From: Dactylosporangium sp. AC04546
GTDB taxonomy: Bacteria; Actinomycetota; Actinomycetes; Mycobacteriales; Micromonosporaceae
Direction: 5' to 3'
Assembly (NCBI RefSeq): GCF_022095675.1
Contig: NZ_JAHYSG010000030.1
Span: 53,003-117,002, forward strand
DNA length: 64,000 bases
In this document: positions 19,654-29,065 of the stretch, one piece after another
Layout: each line of letters begins with the position of its first letter
How positions within the stretch are numbered: position 1 is the first letter of the stretch
Translations under genes and position numbers: made by a program
The notes under the pieces: model-generated
Told to the model about the DNA's origin: nothing
What the model saw: only the letters and a program-made list of their open reading frames with translations
Databases searched by the model: none

Positions 19654-22084
19654 CGGAATGGCCCTCCGTGGTGCGCGAGCGGGGCGGCGTTGCGGTCGCG
19701 CTGAAGCCTGCCGACGCCCGGCCCACGATCCGACCCTGGTTCCCGGTCTTGGTGGACATCGTGGTGACCGGGAGGGAGGTCGGCACCGGCGCCGTGGCGA
19801 CCACCGGGTGGGGCAGAGCGGCCAAACCGGCCCTGAGCAGGCTGAGCAGCGCTTGGTAATAGGCTAGCGTGGACTCGGCCCCTTGGTTCCCATTTGGCTC
19901 AGTAGCAGACAAACCATCGTGGCAGGCGCCGGAGGCGTCGACGTAGAGCCGCGCGCCGGCCCGGTTGCGGCCGAGGAACCACGCGAAGCCCCAGCCGGCC
20001 AGCCGCGCCAGCACCGGCTCGGCGGTGTGCTGCCACGCGTCGACGAGCGCCTCGGTGATGGCCGCCGCGTCGATCGGCTGCTCGTCGCCGTCATCCGTCA
20101 ACCACAGCGCGGGCGACTCGCCCCGCCGGTGCCAGTGGTTGCCCACGCAGCGCAGGGTGCCGTCGGCCAGGCCGACGTGCTGCACGTACCAGTCGAGCGC
20201 GGCGACCGCGCGGCCGGCCGCCTCGTCGTCCTCCAGCAGCGCCGCACCGAGCAGCATGGCCTGGGCGAGACGGGCGTTGTCGTAGGTGAGCTCGGGCTCG
20301 AACCAGCGCCAGGCCGGGTCGGCCGCCGACGTCTCGACCAGCGCCTCGTCGAGCCGGCGCAGCAGCGGCGCGGCCTGGTCGGAGCGGCCGGCCCGGGCCA
20401 GGCCGATCAGCGCGTAGGCGCCGGCCCGCAGGCCCAGGTCGGGCAGCGCGGCGGTGCGCGGGCCCAGGTCGTCGAGCAGCGCGGCCGCCGGGCGGCGGAT
20501 GTCGTCGGGCACCGCGGGGGTGCCGACGAGCACGCCGAGCGCCCACACCGTGCGGCCGACGTGGTCGCCCATGTGGGGCCAGTCCTGCCAGGTACCGCCG
20601 TAGCTGAGCACGTTGTGCATGGCGCCCGACGGGTCGTACGCGGCGATCAGGAATCGCATCGACTGCCGCAGCCAGCGGGTGGCCTGGGCGGTCTGCTTGG
20701 CGTCGGTGCCGACGGCGAGCAGGTCGGCGGCCACGATGGCCAGCCGGGCCACGTCGTCGACGCAGTACCCGGACGCGGGGTCCGGGTTCGGGCCGCGGGA
20801 GAACTGCAGGATGCCGATCTCGTCGGTGAGCTTGTCGAGGTGGGCGAGGTTGAGCGCCGGCGCGGCCGCGGTCGCGTGGCCGGGCTTGGCCGTCGCGGCC
20901 TGCGTCTGCTGCACGACCTCGGTGAACAGGTCCGCCTCGCGGGCGGCGACCGCCGGCCAGGGCAGCCAGGCGGCGCACGACTCCGCCACCGACTTGGCCG
21001 CGGCGAGCGCGCGGGTGTCGGTGAGCAGGTCGATGATCTCGGTGGCGAGCGCCGCGCCGTCGCCGATGGGCACCACGCGGCCGGCCCCGCCGGCCAGCAT
21101 GTCCTCGGCGTAGCTGTACGAGGTGGAGACCGCGGGCAGGCCGGCGCCGAGCGCGAACGTGAGCGCGCCCGAGCAGATCTGCTCCGGCTGGCGGTACGGC
21201 GTCACGAACAGCGTGCTGGCGTGCAGGATCGCCGCCAGCTCGTCGAGCTCGAGGAAGGCGTCGACGAAGTGCACGTTGTCGCCGAGGCCGAGTCGCTTCG
21301 CCTGCTCGTGCAGGCCCTCCCGGTAGCGCTCGCCGTGCTCGCGCCGGATCTCCGGGTGGGTGGTACCGGCCACGATGTACTGCGTGTCCGGATGCTTGTT
21401 GACCACCTCGGCGAGCGCGTCGATCGCGATGTCGATGCCCTTGCCCGGGCCGAGCAGGCCGAACGTCGTGAGCGTCGGCTTGCCGGCCACCGTCTCCAGC
21501 AGGTCGCGCAGCTCGGGCCGCAGGGTCGCCGGGTCGGGGGCCTGCCGCATCGCGTCGGGCGCGCCGTGCGGCACGACCACGAGCTGGTGGCCGGCGGCGA
21601 TGCCGGTCCGGATCGCCACGCGGCGGGCGGTCTCGGTGAAGACCGTGACCCGGGCCGCGCGGGCGCACAGGGCCCGCAGCGTCGCCGCCTGCCCCGGGGA
21701 GGGGTGCGGCAGCACGGTGTGCAGCGTCAGCAGGTACGCGATGCCGCACGCGTTCAGCGCGCGGGTGAGTTCCAGCAGGTGGGAGCCGTCCGGCCCGCCG
21801 AAGATCCCGTACTCGTGCTGGATCAGCACGACCTGGACGTCGGCCTCGCGCAGCACGCGGGCCGCGGCCGAGTAGTCCTCGATGCGGTCCTGGTTGATGG
21901 TGGCGACGACCTCGTCGCCGTAGGTGTGCCCGTCCCGGTCGATGGCCACGACGACGGTCTCGAGATCGTCGGTGGCGACACCCAGTGCCTCGCGCAGATC
22001 CGCGGTGTAGGTCGCGAGTCCGCAGCGGCGCGGCAGGTAGGTCGACACGATACCGAGTCGATAGGAAGCGGCAGGGTGTGACAT
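19643..22084 (-). CDS. GT4 glycosyltransferase fused to an alpha/alpha-barrel domain
   Basis: 813-aa two-part protein. Residues ~8-385 are a GT-B glycosyltransferase (GIVSTYLPRRCGLATYTADL; GLLGPGKGIDIAIDAL as donor-site start; PYRQPEQICSGALTFALGAG with the family 4 acidic motif position). Residues ~420-770 form an (alpha/alpha)-barrel-like domain rich in paired Trp/His motifs (GYCVDDVARLAIVA, WRWFEPELTYDNARL, FLGRNRAGARLYVDASGACH), seen in glycan-active proteins. The last 45 residues look disordered. The GH130 phosphorylase follows with an 11-base overlap. ATG chosen; a GTG two codons earlier is possible. Probably assembles or remodels a mannose-containing glycan, by inference. Confidence 0.82.
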   Translation of the reverse strand: MSHPAASYRLGIVSTYLPRRCGLATYTADLREALGVATDDLETVVVAIDRDGHTYGDEVVATINQDRIEDYSAAARVLREADVQVVLIQHEYGIFGGPDGSHLLELTRALNACGIAYLLTLHTVLPHPSPGQAATLRALCARAARVTVFTETARRVAIRTGIAAGHQLVVVPHGAPDAMRQAPDPATLRPELRDLLETVAGKPTLTTFGLLGPGKGIDIAIDALAEVVNKHPDTQYIVAGTTHPEIRREHGERYREGLHEQAKRLGLGDNVHFVDAFLELDELAAILHASTLFVTPYRQPEQICSGALTFALGAGLPAVSTSYSYAEDMLAGGAGRVVPIGDGAALATEIIDLLTDTRALAAAKSVAESCAAWLPWPAVAAREADLFTEVVQQTQAATAKPGHATAAAPALNLAHLDKLTDEIGILQFSRGPNPDPASGYCVDDVARLAIVAADLLAVGTDAKQTAQATRWLRQSMRFLIAAYDPSGAMHNVLSYGGTWQDWPHMGDHVGRTVWALGVLVGTPAVPDDIRRPAAALLDDLGPRTAALPDLGLRAGAYALIGLARAGRSDQAAPLLRRLDEALVETSAADPAWRWFEPELTYDNARLAQAMLLGAALLEDDEAAGRAVAALDWYVQHVGLADGTLRCVGNHWHRRGESPALWLTDDGDEQPIDAAAITEALVDAWQHTAEPVLARLAGWGFAWFLGRNRAGARLYVDASGACHDGLSATEPNGNQGAESTLAYYQALLSLLRAGLAALPHPVVATAPVPTSLPVTTMSTKTGNQGRIVGRASAGFSATATPPRSRTTEGHSDAL

Positions 22085-22288
22085 GAGCACATTGTTACCC
22101 CGCGCAACCTCGAAAAACCTTCATACGCCCGAATGAGGCCAGGCGTAGCGGCGGGCAATCCGCCCAGCTTATCCGGTTTTCCGTGCAGGTCAGCGGCGTG
22201 TCACCCGCAATCACCCAGAGCGGTTGAACTGGTGATTGTCAATTAATACGATTCCACCCGTCGATCGGCGAACCGTAACGTAGTGTGA

Positions 22289-23155
22289 TTACGGACTCTG
22301 GGTCCATTTCGGCAGCGGTTCGCGGGCGTCGATCCATTCCGCCGGTATCCCGGCCCGGCCGGTGTGCGCCGCGACGACCCCGCCGGCGATCGCGCACATG
22401 GAGTCGACGTCGCCGCCGGCCCGCACGCACGTTTCCACGGCGGCCGGGTAGTCGTCGAAGCGGGTCGCCGCGACCCACAGCGCGAACGGCACCGTGTCCT
22501 GGGCGAGGGCGTGCGAGCCGTTGCCCAGGTCGGCCGCCACCTCGGCGATGTCGGCGCCGGCCGGGCGGCGGGACGCGCGGCCGATCCCGTCGCGGACGTC
22601 CGACGGGGGAAGCTGGTTGAGCACCAGGCGCAGCAGGGTGCCGGGCTCGGCATGGCGGGCCGCGTGGGCCGCGGCCAGCGCGACCGCGACCGCGCCGGCG
22701 ACGCCCTCCGGGTGCCGGTGGGTCACCTCGGCCGACAGCGCCGCCTGCCGCGCGGCGAGGTCGGGGTCGTCGGCGAAGAACGCGCCGAGCGGGGCGACGC
22801 GCATCGCCGCGCCGTTGCCGCTGGATCCGCGGCCGCCGAACAGCGCCCCGGCCGCCTCCCGCCAGGGCACGCCGTCGCGGATGTTCGAAAGCAGCGTGAC
22901 CGCGCCGCGGCCGTAGCCCCGGTCGGCGCTCCACCGCTGGGCGAACGCGTGCGCGAGGCGGTCCTGGTCGACGCGGCCGTCGCGGTACAGGGCCTCGACC
23001 AGCGAGCAGGCCATCTCGGTGTCGTCGGTCCAGCGCCACGGCCCGGGCGGCAGCCGCAGCTCGCCCTCCAGCGGAGGCCGCATCTCGAACGGCGCGCCGA
23101 TCGCGTCGCCGACGGAGAGACCGGTCAGGCTGTCGTGTGCGGCGCCGTGATCCAC
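22289..23155 (-). CDS. ADP-ribosylglycohydrolase family protein
   Basis: 288-aa ARH/DraG-type hydrolase that removes ADP-ribose from proteins or nucleic acids using two Mg ions. Conserved metal-site motifs are GLSVGDAIGAPFE, WTDDTEMA (residues ~45-52) and GGDVDSMCAIAGGVVAAHTG near residue 250. No ATG fits the N-terminus. GTG is chosen because TATTTT (TANNNT) lies exactly six bases upstream, a leaderless promoter signature. It is divergent from a lipoprotein gene with about 60 bp between starts. Target unknown. Confidence 0.87.
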   Translation of the reverse strand: MDHGAAHDSLTGLSVGDAIGAPFEMRPPLEGELRLPPGPWRWTDDTEMACSLVEALYRDGRVDQDRLAHAFAQRWSADRGYGRGAVTLLSNIRDGVPWREAAGALFGGRGSSGNGAAMRVAPLGAFFADDPDLAARQAALSAEVTHRHPEGVAGAVAVALAAAHAARHAEPGTLLRLVLNQLPPSDVRDGIGRASRRPAGADIAEVAADLGNGSHALAQDTVPFALWVAATRFDDYPAAVETCVRAGGDVDSMCAIAGGVVAAHTGRAGIPAEWIDAREPLPKWTQSP

Positions 23156-23216
23156 CCGCCGAAAATAGTCGATGGCCGCCGGGAACGGGTTCGGCGGATC
23201 GGGGCTCTCCTGGGGT

Positions 23217-24413
23217 ATGAAGCGTCGGGAACTGCTGGGCCTGGGTGGCGTGGTGCTGCTGGCCTCCTGTTCGTCTGATTCGCCCGCGCCGGTTGCGGCT
23301 CCGGGTGAACTGCTCGCCGTCTCGATGCCCGAGGGGACGGTCGTGCTCGACTCGGGCACCGCGCGCAAGGTCGCGGCCGGGGCGCTGCTGGCCGGGAACC
23401 GGCTGGTCGGCTTCGACCCGGACGGTCGGGTCGTGGTCCGCAACGCCGCCGACGGGTCGGTGGTGACGGCCGCTTCCGTGCGCGGGAACCTGCGGATCGC
23501 GGCGGCCGCGCCGGGTGCCGGGCTGCTCGCGCTCGTGGAGGGCGCCGCCGGCGGGCGCAGCCAGACGACGATCGTGGTGGCCGGGCCGACCGGGGAGCGG
23601 CACCGCCTGACGCTGCCGGGGTTCGTCGAGCCGGAGGCTTTTTCATCCAGCGGTACCGAACTGTTCGTCCTCGACATGCTGCCGCCCGAGCATCCCGACC
23701 GCTACCGCGTGCGCGTCCTCGACCTGGCCGGTGGACAGCTGCGGGCGCTGAACCTGCCCGGTGAGAACGCGGGCGTCAAGGTGCTCGTGCCGCCGGGCGC
23801 CGAGGAGGAGATGCGCGGGGAGGGCCGGCAGGCCGTGTTCGACGCGCGGCGCGAGCGGCTCTTCACGCTGTACAGCCACCAGCCCGATCACGAGCACGTC
23901 CGTGACCTGCTGAATCCCGGCGCCCGGGACGGCAAGCCGGACGTGCACGCGTTCGTGCACACGCTCAGCGTCAAGGACGGGTGGGCGGTCTGCGTCGACC
24001 TGCCGTCCTCGTTCGGCACCGGGGAGGTCCCCGGGCTGACCATCGCGCAGTCGGCGGACGAGGTGTGGGTGGTGGACGCCGGCAAGGGGCTGGCCGCCGT
24101 GATCCACGCCGACGCCCTGGCGGTGACGCATGAGATCGCGGTTCCTGCGGTGGCCGGGGCGGCGGCGTCGGCCGCCGGTGGCGGGCGACTCTATCTGGCC
24201 GCCGGGCGGAAGGTGACCGTTCTCGACGTGGGCGCGAAGGAGGTCGCGTCGTCGTGGGCGCTGCCCGCGGACGCTCTGGGGATCGCGGTGTCGAGCGGGC
24301 ACCTGTACGTCGGGCAGCCCGAGGCCGTGCTCCGCCTCGATCCACTGACCGGCGCGACCACCGGTCGCGTGGCGATTCCTGGGCTGAAGGGCCTGCACGG
24401 GGTGGTCGGCTGA
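23217..24413 (+). CDS. Putative lipoprotein with beta-propeller repeats
   Basis: 398-aa exported protein. N-terminus MKRRELLGLGGVVLLASC carries a twin-arginine-like KRRELLGL and a lipobox LASC (lipid at Cys18), so it is probably a Tat-exported lipoprotein. The rest is a string of beta-rich repeats resembling YVTN/PQQ-type propeller blades (VLDSGTARKVAAGALLAGN, VTVLDVGAKEVASSWALPA, GIAVSSGHLYVG). No catalytic motif is evident. ATG chosen so that the signal is N-terminal; an ATG 15 codons earlier is rejected. It precedes the HSP90-like gene by 34 bp in the same direction. Confidence 0.78.
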   Translation: MKRRELLGLGGVVLLASCSSDSPAPVAAPGELLAVSMPEGTVVLDSGTARKVAAGALLAGNRLVGFDPDGRVVVRNAADGSVVTAASVRGNLRIAAAAPGAGLLALVEGAAGGRSQTTIVVAGPTGERHRLTLPGFVEPEAFSSSGTELFVLDMLPPEHPDRYRVRVLDLAGGQLRALNLPGENAGVKVLVPPGAEEEMRGEGRQAVFDARRERLFTLYSHQPDHEHVRDLLNPGARDGKPDVHAFVHTLSVKDGWAVCVDLPSSFGTGEVPGLTIAQSADEVWVVDAGKGLAAVIHADALAVTHEIAVPAVAGAAASAAGGGRLYLAAGRKVTVLDVGAKEVASSWALPADALGIAVSSGHLYVGQPEAVLRLDPLTGATTGRVAIPGLKGLHGVVG

Positions 24414-24447
24414 GGAAATTGTCGGTGGGGCGCGGTAGCGTGCCCGC

Positions 24448-26211
24448 GTGGATCGGACGTTCCAGGTCGACCTGCGAGGCGTGGTCGACCTTCTCAGCCA
24501 TCACCTCTATGCGAGCCCACGCGTCTACGTGCGGGAGCTGCTGCAGAACGCGGTCGACGCGATCACCGCCCGCGGCGCCGGCGGCGGCCGGATTCGCATC
24601 GAGGCGCCAGACGCGACCGGCGACGGCACCCTGCGGGTGTCCGACAACGGCGTCGGGTTGTCCGAGGAGCAGGTGCACCAGTTCCTGGCCACGATCGGGC
24701 GCAGCTCGAAGCGCGACGACTTCGGCTTCGCCCGCCACGACTTCCTCGGTCAGTTCGGCATCGGCCTGCTCTCGTGCTTCCTCGTCGCCGACGAGATCCG
24801 GGTGCTCACCCGGGCCGAGGGCAGCCCGACCGTGCTCTGGCGCGGCTTCGCCGACGGTCGCTACAGCGTGAGCCCGGCCGCGACCGAGCGGCCCGAGGTG
24901 GGCACGACGGTCACGCTGGTGCCGCGCCGCGACGCGGAGCAGTGGCTGGTCCGCCGCACGGTCGCCGAGCTGGCCACGCTCTACGGCTCGCTCCTGCCGG
25001 TGTCGGTCGAGGTGGCCGGCGTGCCGGTGACGGGCGGCGGGCTGCCCTGGCAGGGTCCGGCGGACGGGCGCCGGGAGCGCCTCACCGCCTACTGCCAGGA
25101 GGTCTTCGGCTTCGTGCCGTTCGACGTCGTCGACCTGTCGGTGCCGGCCGCCGGCCTGACCGGCGTCGCGTTCGTCCTGCCGACCCCGGCCAACCCGGCT
25201 GCGCGGGCCGGCCACCGGGTCTATCTCAAGCGGATGCTGCTCGCCGAGGGCGCGGAGGGCGTGCTGCCCGAGTGGGCGTTCTTCGCCCGGTGCGTCATCG
25301 ACACCACCGAGCTGCGGCCGACCGCCAGCCGCGAGGCGCTCTATGAGGACCAGCTGCTCGAGGCGACCCGCGAGGCGCTCGGCGACCAGCTCCGCGGCTG
25401 GCTGGTGCGGCTGGCTGCGCGCGACTCCCGGCGGCTGCTGGAGTTCCTCGACGTCCACCACCTGGGGGTCAAGGCGCTCGCGCTGCACGACGACGAGATG
25501 CTTCGGCTGGTCGACCGCTGGTGGCCGATGGAGACCAACCTCGGGCGCATGACGCTGGCTGACTTCCGGGCCCAGCACGGCCTGGTGCGCTACACGGTCC
25601 AGGTCGACGAGTTCCGCCAGATCGGCGCGGTGGCGGCGGCCCAGGGCATGCCGATCGTCAACGGGGGCTACACCTACGACACCCAGCTCATCGAGCGGCT
25701 GCCGGCGGTCGAGTCGGGCACGCTGATCGAGCGGGTCGAGCCGGGCGACCTCAGCACCCACTTCGACGCGCTCGACCCCGGCGTCGAGCTGGCCCGCCAG
25801 CCGTTCCTGGCCCGGGCTCAGCGGGCCGTCGACCGGCTCGGCTGCGAGGTCGTGCTGCGGGCGTTCGACCCGGTGTCGATGCCGGCGATGTATCTGCAGA
25901 ACCGCTCGGCCGCCTTCGCCGCCGAGCTGCGGGCCACGCGGGAGCGGGTCGACGAGGTCTGGGCCGACGTGCTCGACGCCCTCGCGCGCACCGACGAGCA
26001 GGATCGTCCCCAGCTCGTGCTCAACTACCGCAACCCGCTCGTGCGGCGGATCACCGAGCTCGCCGACGACGACCTCGTGCGGCTCTCCGTCGAGGGGCTC
26101 TACGGGCAGGCGCTGCTGCTCGGGCACCATCCACTGCGGCCGGCCGACGCCGCGCTGCTCAACAGCTCGTTTTTGGGACTGCTCAACAAGGCGGTGGCGG
26201 GTGAAGACTGA
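24448..26211 (+). CDS. HSP90 family (HtpG-like) ATPase
   Basis: 587-aa molecular chaperone-type protein. The GHKL ATPase is clear: Glu30 and Asn34 (ELLQNAVDAI), DNGVGL at 66-71 and GQFGIG at 101-106. Middle-domain TASREALYEDQ follows near residue 293. It is shorter than E. coli HtpG (624 aa) and diverged in the C-terminal dimer region. It ends in NKAVAGED, an acidic terminus. TAGCGT lies six bases before the GTG, so a leaderless mRNA is likely. The next gene, a long TPR protein, overlaps by 11 bases, indicating translational coupling and joint function. Confidence 0.88.
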   Translation: MDRTFQVDLRGVVDLLSHHLYASPRVYVRELLQNAVDAITARGAGGGRIRIEAPDATGDGTLRVSDNGVGLSEEQVHQFLATIGRSSKRDDFGFARHDFLGQFGIGLLSCFLVADEIRVLTRAEGSPTVLWRGFADGRYSVSPAATERPEVGTTVTLVPRRDAEQWLVRRTVAELATLYGSLLPVSVEVAGVPVTGGGLPWQGPADGRRERLTAYCQEVFGFVPFDVVDLSVPAAGLTGVAFVLPTPANPAARAGHRVYLKRMLLAEGAEGVLPEWAFFARCVIDTTELRPTASREALYEDQLLEATREALGDQLRGWLVRLAARDSRRLLEFLDVHHLGVKALALHDDEMLRLVDRWWPMETNLGRMTLADFRAQHGLVRYTVQVDEFRQIGAVAAAQGMPIVNGGYTYDTQLIERLPAVESGTLIERVEPGDLSTHFDALDPGVELARQPFLARAQRAVDRLGCEVVLRAFDPVSMPAMYLQNRSAAFAAELRATRERVDEVWADVLDALARTDEQDRPQLVLNYRNPLVRRITELADDDLVRLSVEGLYGQALLLGHHPLRPADAALLNSSFLGLLNKAVAGED

Positions 26212-29008
26212 GGAAGAGCTCTGGGGTCTGCTGCGGGAGGCCTACCACATGCCCTACGGCAGTGGTCAGATCGCGCTCACCGAGCAGATCATGCAGCACG
26301 CCGACGCGGGCGGGTTCGACGAGCTGCGGATCGCGGCGCGGCTGCACGCGACCACGGCCTACGTGCACGGGGGCGAGACCGCGAAGGCGTTCGTCACCTT
26401 CTCGTGGTGCCGCGCGGAGTATGACGCGCACCCCGACCGCTTCGACAGCAGCGACGAGCACCTGCTGCTGTGGCAGTTCAAGTACATGGTGGCCGGGCTG
26501 ATGAAGTTCCCGACCGTGCCGCTGGCCCGCACCTATGACGTCCTCGACGACATGGAGCGGCGGTTCCGGCTCAGCGGCTACAGCCTGCACACCGTCTACT
26601 CCTACCGGCACAGCGTCGCCGAGCACCTGGGCGACCCGGCCGCCGATGAGTGGTTCGACCGGTGGAACGCGGCCCCCCGCGACCAGAACAGCGACTGCAT
26701 CGGCTGCGACCCGACGTCGAAGGTCTACCACCTGCTCAACCGCGACCTCGACGAGGAAGCGATCGAGCTCGCCCAGCCGGTGCTCGCCGGTCAGCTCACC
26801 TGCGCCGAGCAGCCGCAGGGCATCCTGACCGGGCTGCTGCTGCCCTACCTGCGCACCGGCCGGCTGGAGGAGGCCGCCGACGCGCACCGCCGGGCCTACC
26901 GGGCGCACCGTGCCAACCTGGCCGACCTGCAGGACATCGCGGAGCACATCGTGTTCTGCGCCCGCACCGGCAACGAGGTGCGCGGCCTGGAGATCGTGCA
27001 GCGCCACCTGCCGTGGCTGGAGAAGGCGCCGCACCCGCAGGCCGAGATGTGGTTCGCCGCCTCCGCGGCGCTGCTGCTGGGCCGGCTCGACGCCGGGGTC
27101 ACCGTCGGCGCCACGACCGCCGGGGCGCTCACCGACCGCCTCGCCGCCCGGGCCCGCGACCTGGCCGGCCGGTTCGACGAGCGCAACGGCACGCCCGCCG
27201 TCGGCCGCCGCATCGAGGCGGTGCTGACCGCTGCGCCGCTGGTGGAGCACCTGCCGCTGAGCGCGGTCGCACGACGGCAGGCCGACGCGGCCACGCCCGG
27301 CCTGGCCACGCCGCCCCGCCGGACGGCCGAGCCGCTGCCGGACGACCCCGCCGAGCTGCTCGACCGGGCGGTCGCCCTGTTCGAGGAGCACCGGATCTCG
27401 GCGGCGCGGGCCGCCTGGGAGCACTTCGACGAGCTGCACCCCGAGCCGGCGCCTGCCCTCGCGGCCCGCCGGCTCGACGGCGCGGGCCGGCTGGCGACCG
27501 CCGAGCACCGCGACGAGGACGCCGCCCGGCTGTTCCGCGAGGCGGCCGCGGCCCACCGGGCGGCGGGCAGCGAGTTCGACGCGCTCGTGTCCGACGCCCG
27601 GGCCGCCGCGGCCGAGCACAAGTTCGACGAGCTGGAGGCGGTCACCGAGCGGATCCTCGCCGCCGGCGACGCCGACGCCCGCGCCGAGGCGCACGTCCGG
27701 ATGGAGTATCCGCTGCTCAACGCCGACCGGGTCGACGAGGCGCTGGCCGCGATCGACGCCGCGCTCGCCGAGGAGCCGACCCGGCCCGGGCTGCGGGCCG
27801 ACCTCGCCGGCCGGCGTGCCCGGACCCTTCTGGTGCTGGAGCGCTTCGAGGAGGCGGTCGCGTCGGCGGCCGATGCCCGCGAGCAGTTCGCCGCGCTCGG
27901 CGACCCGCCGCCGGCCGCGCTCGCCGCGCTGATCCAGGGCCACGCCCTGGCCAATCTGGAGCGCTTCGACGAGGCCGTGGCCGCCTTCGACGCCGCGCTG
28001 GCCGCGGCCGTCGAGCGCGAGCCGCGGCTGTCCGCCCTGGTCGGGCGGGGCCGGGCCCGGCTGGCCAGCGACCGGTTCGACGCGGCCGTCGACGACCTGG
28101 TCGAGGCGATCGCCGACCACATCGCCCACGGCGAGGACCCGCCGGCCGCGGTGCTGCGCTTCGACCTCGCCCAGGCGTATTACCGGGCCGGGCAGCTGCT
28201 CGATGCCGCAGAGGCCGCGGAGAGCGCGCTGGAGGTGCTCGATCGGATCGAGGCCCAGGAGATCGCCGACAACGTGCGGTATCTGCTGTCGCGGGTCTAC
28301 CGCGACCTCGACCAGCCCGACCAGGCGCTCGCGCTGCTGGAGACGCTCGCCGGCAACCTTGACGGCTTCGACAACCTGCCGTCGCGGGGGCGGATGCTGC
28401 AGGAGGCCGCGCAGCTGCTGTACGGCATCGACCGCGACGCCCAGGCGGCCGAGCGGTTCGCCGCGGCGGCCGAGGCGTTCCGCGCGGCCGGCGTCGTGAC
28501 CGCCGAGCTGTTCAACCGGCGCATGCGGGCGCTGGCCCTGCGCTGGGCCGGCGACGCGCCCGGCTCGCTCGCGGCGCTGGCCGAGGTCGACACCCTGCTG
28601 GCCACGGTGACCGCGGAGGCCTCCGCCGGCCCCGGTCTGGAGGAGCCCTGGCTGGTCTGGGAGCGGGCGATGATCGGCACCGACGCGGCGCGGGTCCACG
28701 TCGGGGCGGGCCAGCTCGATGAGGCCCTTGCCCGGGTGCGCGGTTCGGGCGACGCCTTCCGGGGCATCGGCGCGCTCGGGGAGGCGCTCGACGCCGACTT
28801 CCTGCACGCCGAGGTGCTCATGCGGGCCGGCGACCCGGCGGCCGCGGAGCCGCTGCTGCGCTCGGTGCTGGGGACGGCGCCTACGGGCTCGCAGCTCGGG
28901 CAGAACTCCGCCTGGATGCTCGCCGAGTCGCTCGAGATGCAGGGCCGGTTGGACGACGCGGCCCGCGTTCGCGCCGAGCATCTCGAGGAACAGTCCGACG
29001 GCGAGTGA
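26201..29008 (+). CDS. Large TPR-repeat protein coupled to the HSP90-like gene
   Basis: 935-aa helical repeat protein with no signal peptide. The N-terminal 320 residues form an Ala/Leu-rich helical region containing CIGCDPTSKVYHLLNRDLDE. From residue ~380 to the end there are repeated TPR-like helix pairs (LFREAAAAHRAAGSEFDALV, RFDEAVAAFDAALAA, QAYYRAGQLLDAAEAAESAL, QPDQALALLETLA). Start GTG lies within the HSP90-like 3' end. TPR proteins are common HSP90 partners in eukaryotes; a co-chaperone or client-adaptor role is an inference from the operon alone. Confidence 0.85.
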   Translation: MKTEEELWGLLREAYHMPYGSGQIALTEQIMQHADAGGFDELRIAARLHATTAYVHGGETAKAFVTFSWCRAEYDAHPDRFDSSDEHLLLWQFKYMVAGLMKFPTVPLARTYDVLDDMERRFRLSGYSLHTVYSYRHSVAEHLGDPAADEWFDRWNAAPRDQNSDCIGCDPTSKVYHLLNRDLDEEAIELAQPVLAGQLTCAEQPQGILTGLLLPYLRTGRLEEAADAHRRAYRAHRANLADLQDIAEHIVFCARTGNEVRGLEIVQRHLPWLEKAPHPQAEMWFAASAALLLGRLDAGVTVGATTAGALTDRLAARARDLAGRFDERNGTPAVGRRIEAVLTAAPLVEHLPLSAVARRQADAATPGLATPPRRTAEPLPDDPAELLDRAVALFEEHRISAARAAWEHFDELHPEPAPALAARRLDGAGRLATAEHRDEDAARLFREAAAAHRAAGSEFDALVSDARAAAAEHKFDELEAVTERILAAGDADARAEAHVRMEYPLLNADRVDEALAAIDAALAEEPTRPGLRADLAGRRARTLLVLERFEEAVASAADAREQFAALGDPPPAALAALIQGHALANLERFDEAVAAFDAALAAAVEREPRLSALVGRGRARLASDRFDAAVDDLVEAIADHIAHGEDPPAAVLRFDLAQAYYRAGQLLDAAEAAESALEVLDRIEAQEIADNVRYLLSRVYRDLDQPDQALALLETLAGNLDGFDNLPSRGRMLQEAAQLLYGIDRDAQAAERFAAAAEAFRAAGVVTAELFNRRMRALALRWAGDAPGSLAALAEVDTLLATVTAEASAGPGLEEPWLVWERAMIGTDAARVHVGAGQLDEALARVRGSGDAFRGIGALGEALDADFLHAEVLMRAGDPAAAEPLLRSVLGTAPTGSQLGQNSAWMLAESLEMQGRLDDAARVRAEHLEEQSDGE

Positions 29009-29020
29009 CAACATCCACTT

Positions 29021-29059
29021 AACGAGCGTTCAGCATATCCCTTGACACGAGGTTAGGCT
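29021..29059 (+). promoter_or_regulatory. Promoter and probable self-operator of the TetR gene
   Basis: AACGAGCGTT (29021-29030) resembles the AACGATCGTT palindromes before the carboxyltransferase gene, within TTAACGAGCGTTCAG. TAGGCT (29054-29059) is a -10 hexamer six bases from the ATG, with the palindrome over the -35 area. This suggests a leaderless, autorepressed transcript. Confidence 0.6.
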
Positions 29060-29065
29060 TTTTCC

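Noticed and set aside
24448..29008. HSP90-TPR pair as an anti-phage defence system
   Set aside because: No nuclease, toxin or other effector domain is visible and the neighbours are not defence genes; only a chaperone/adaptor reading is supported.
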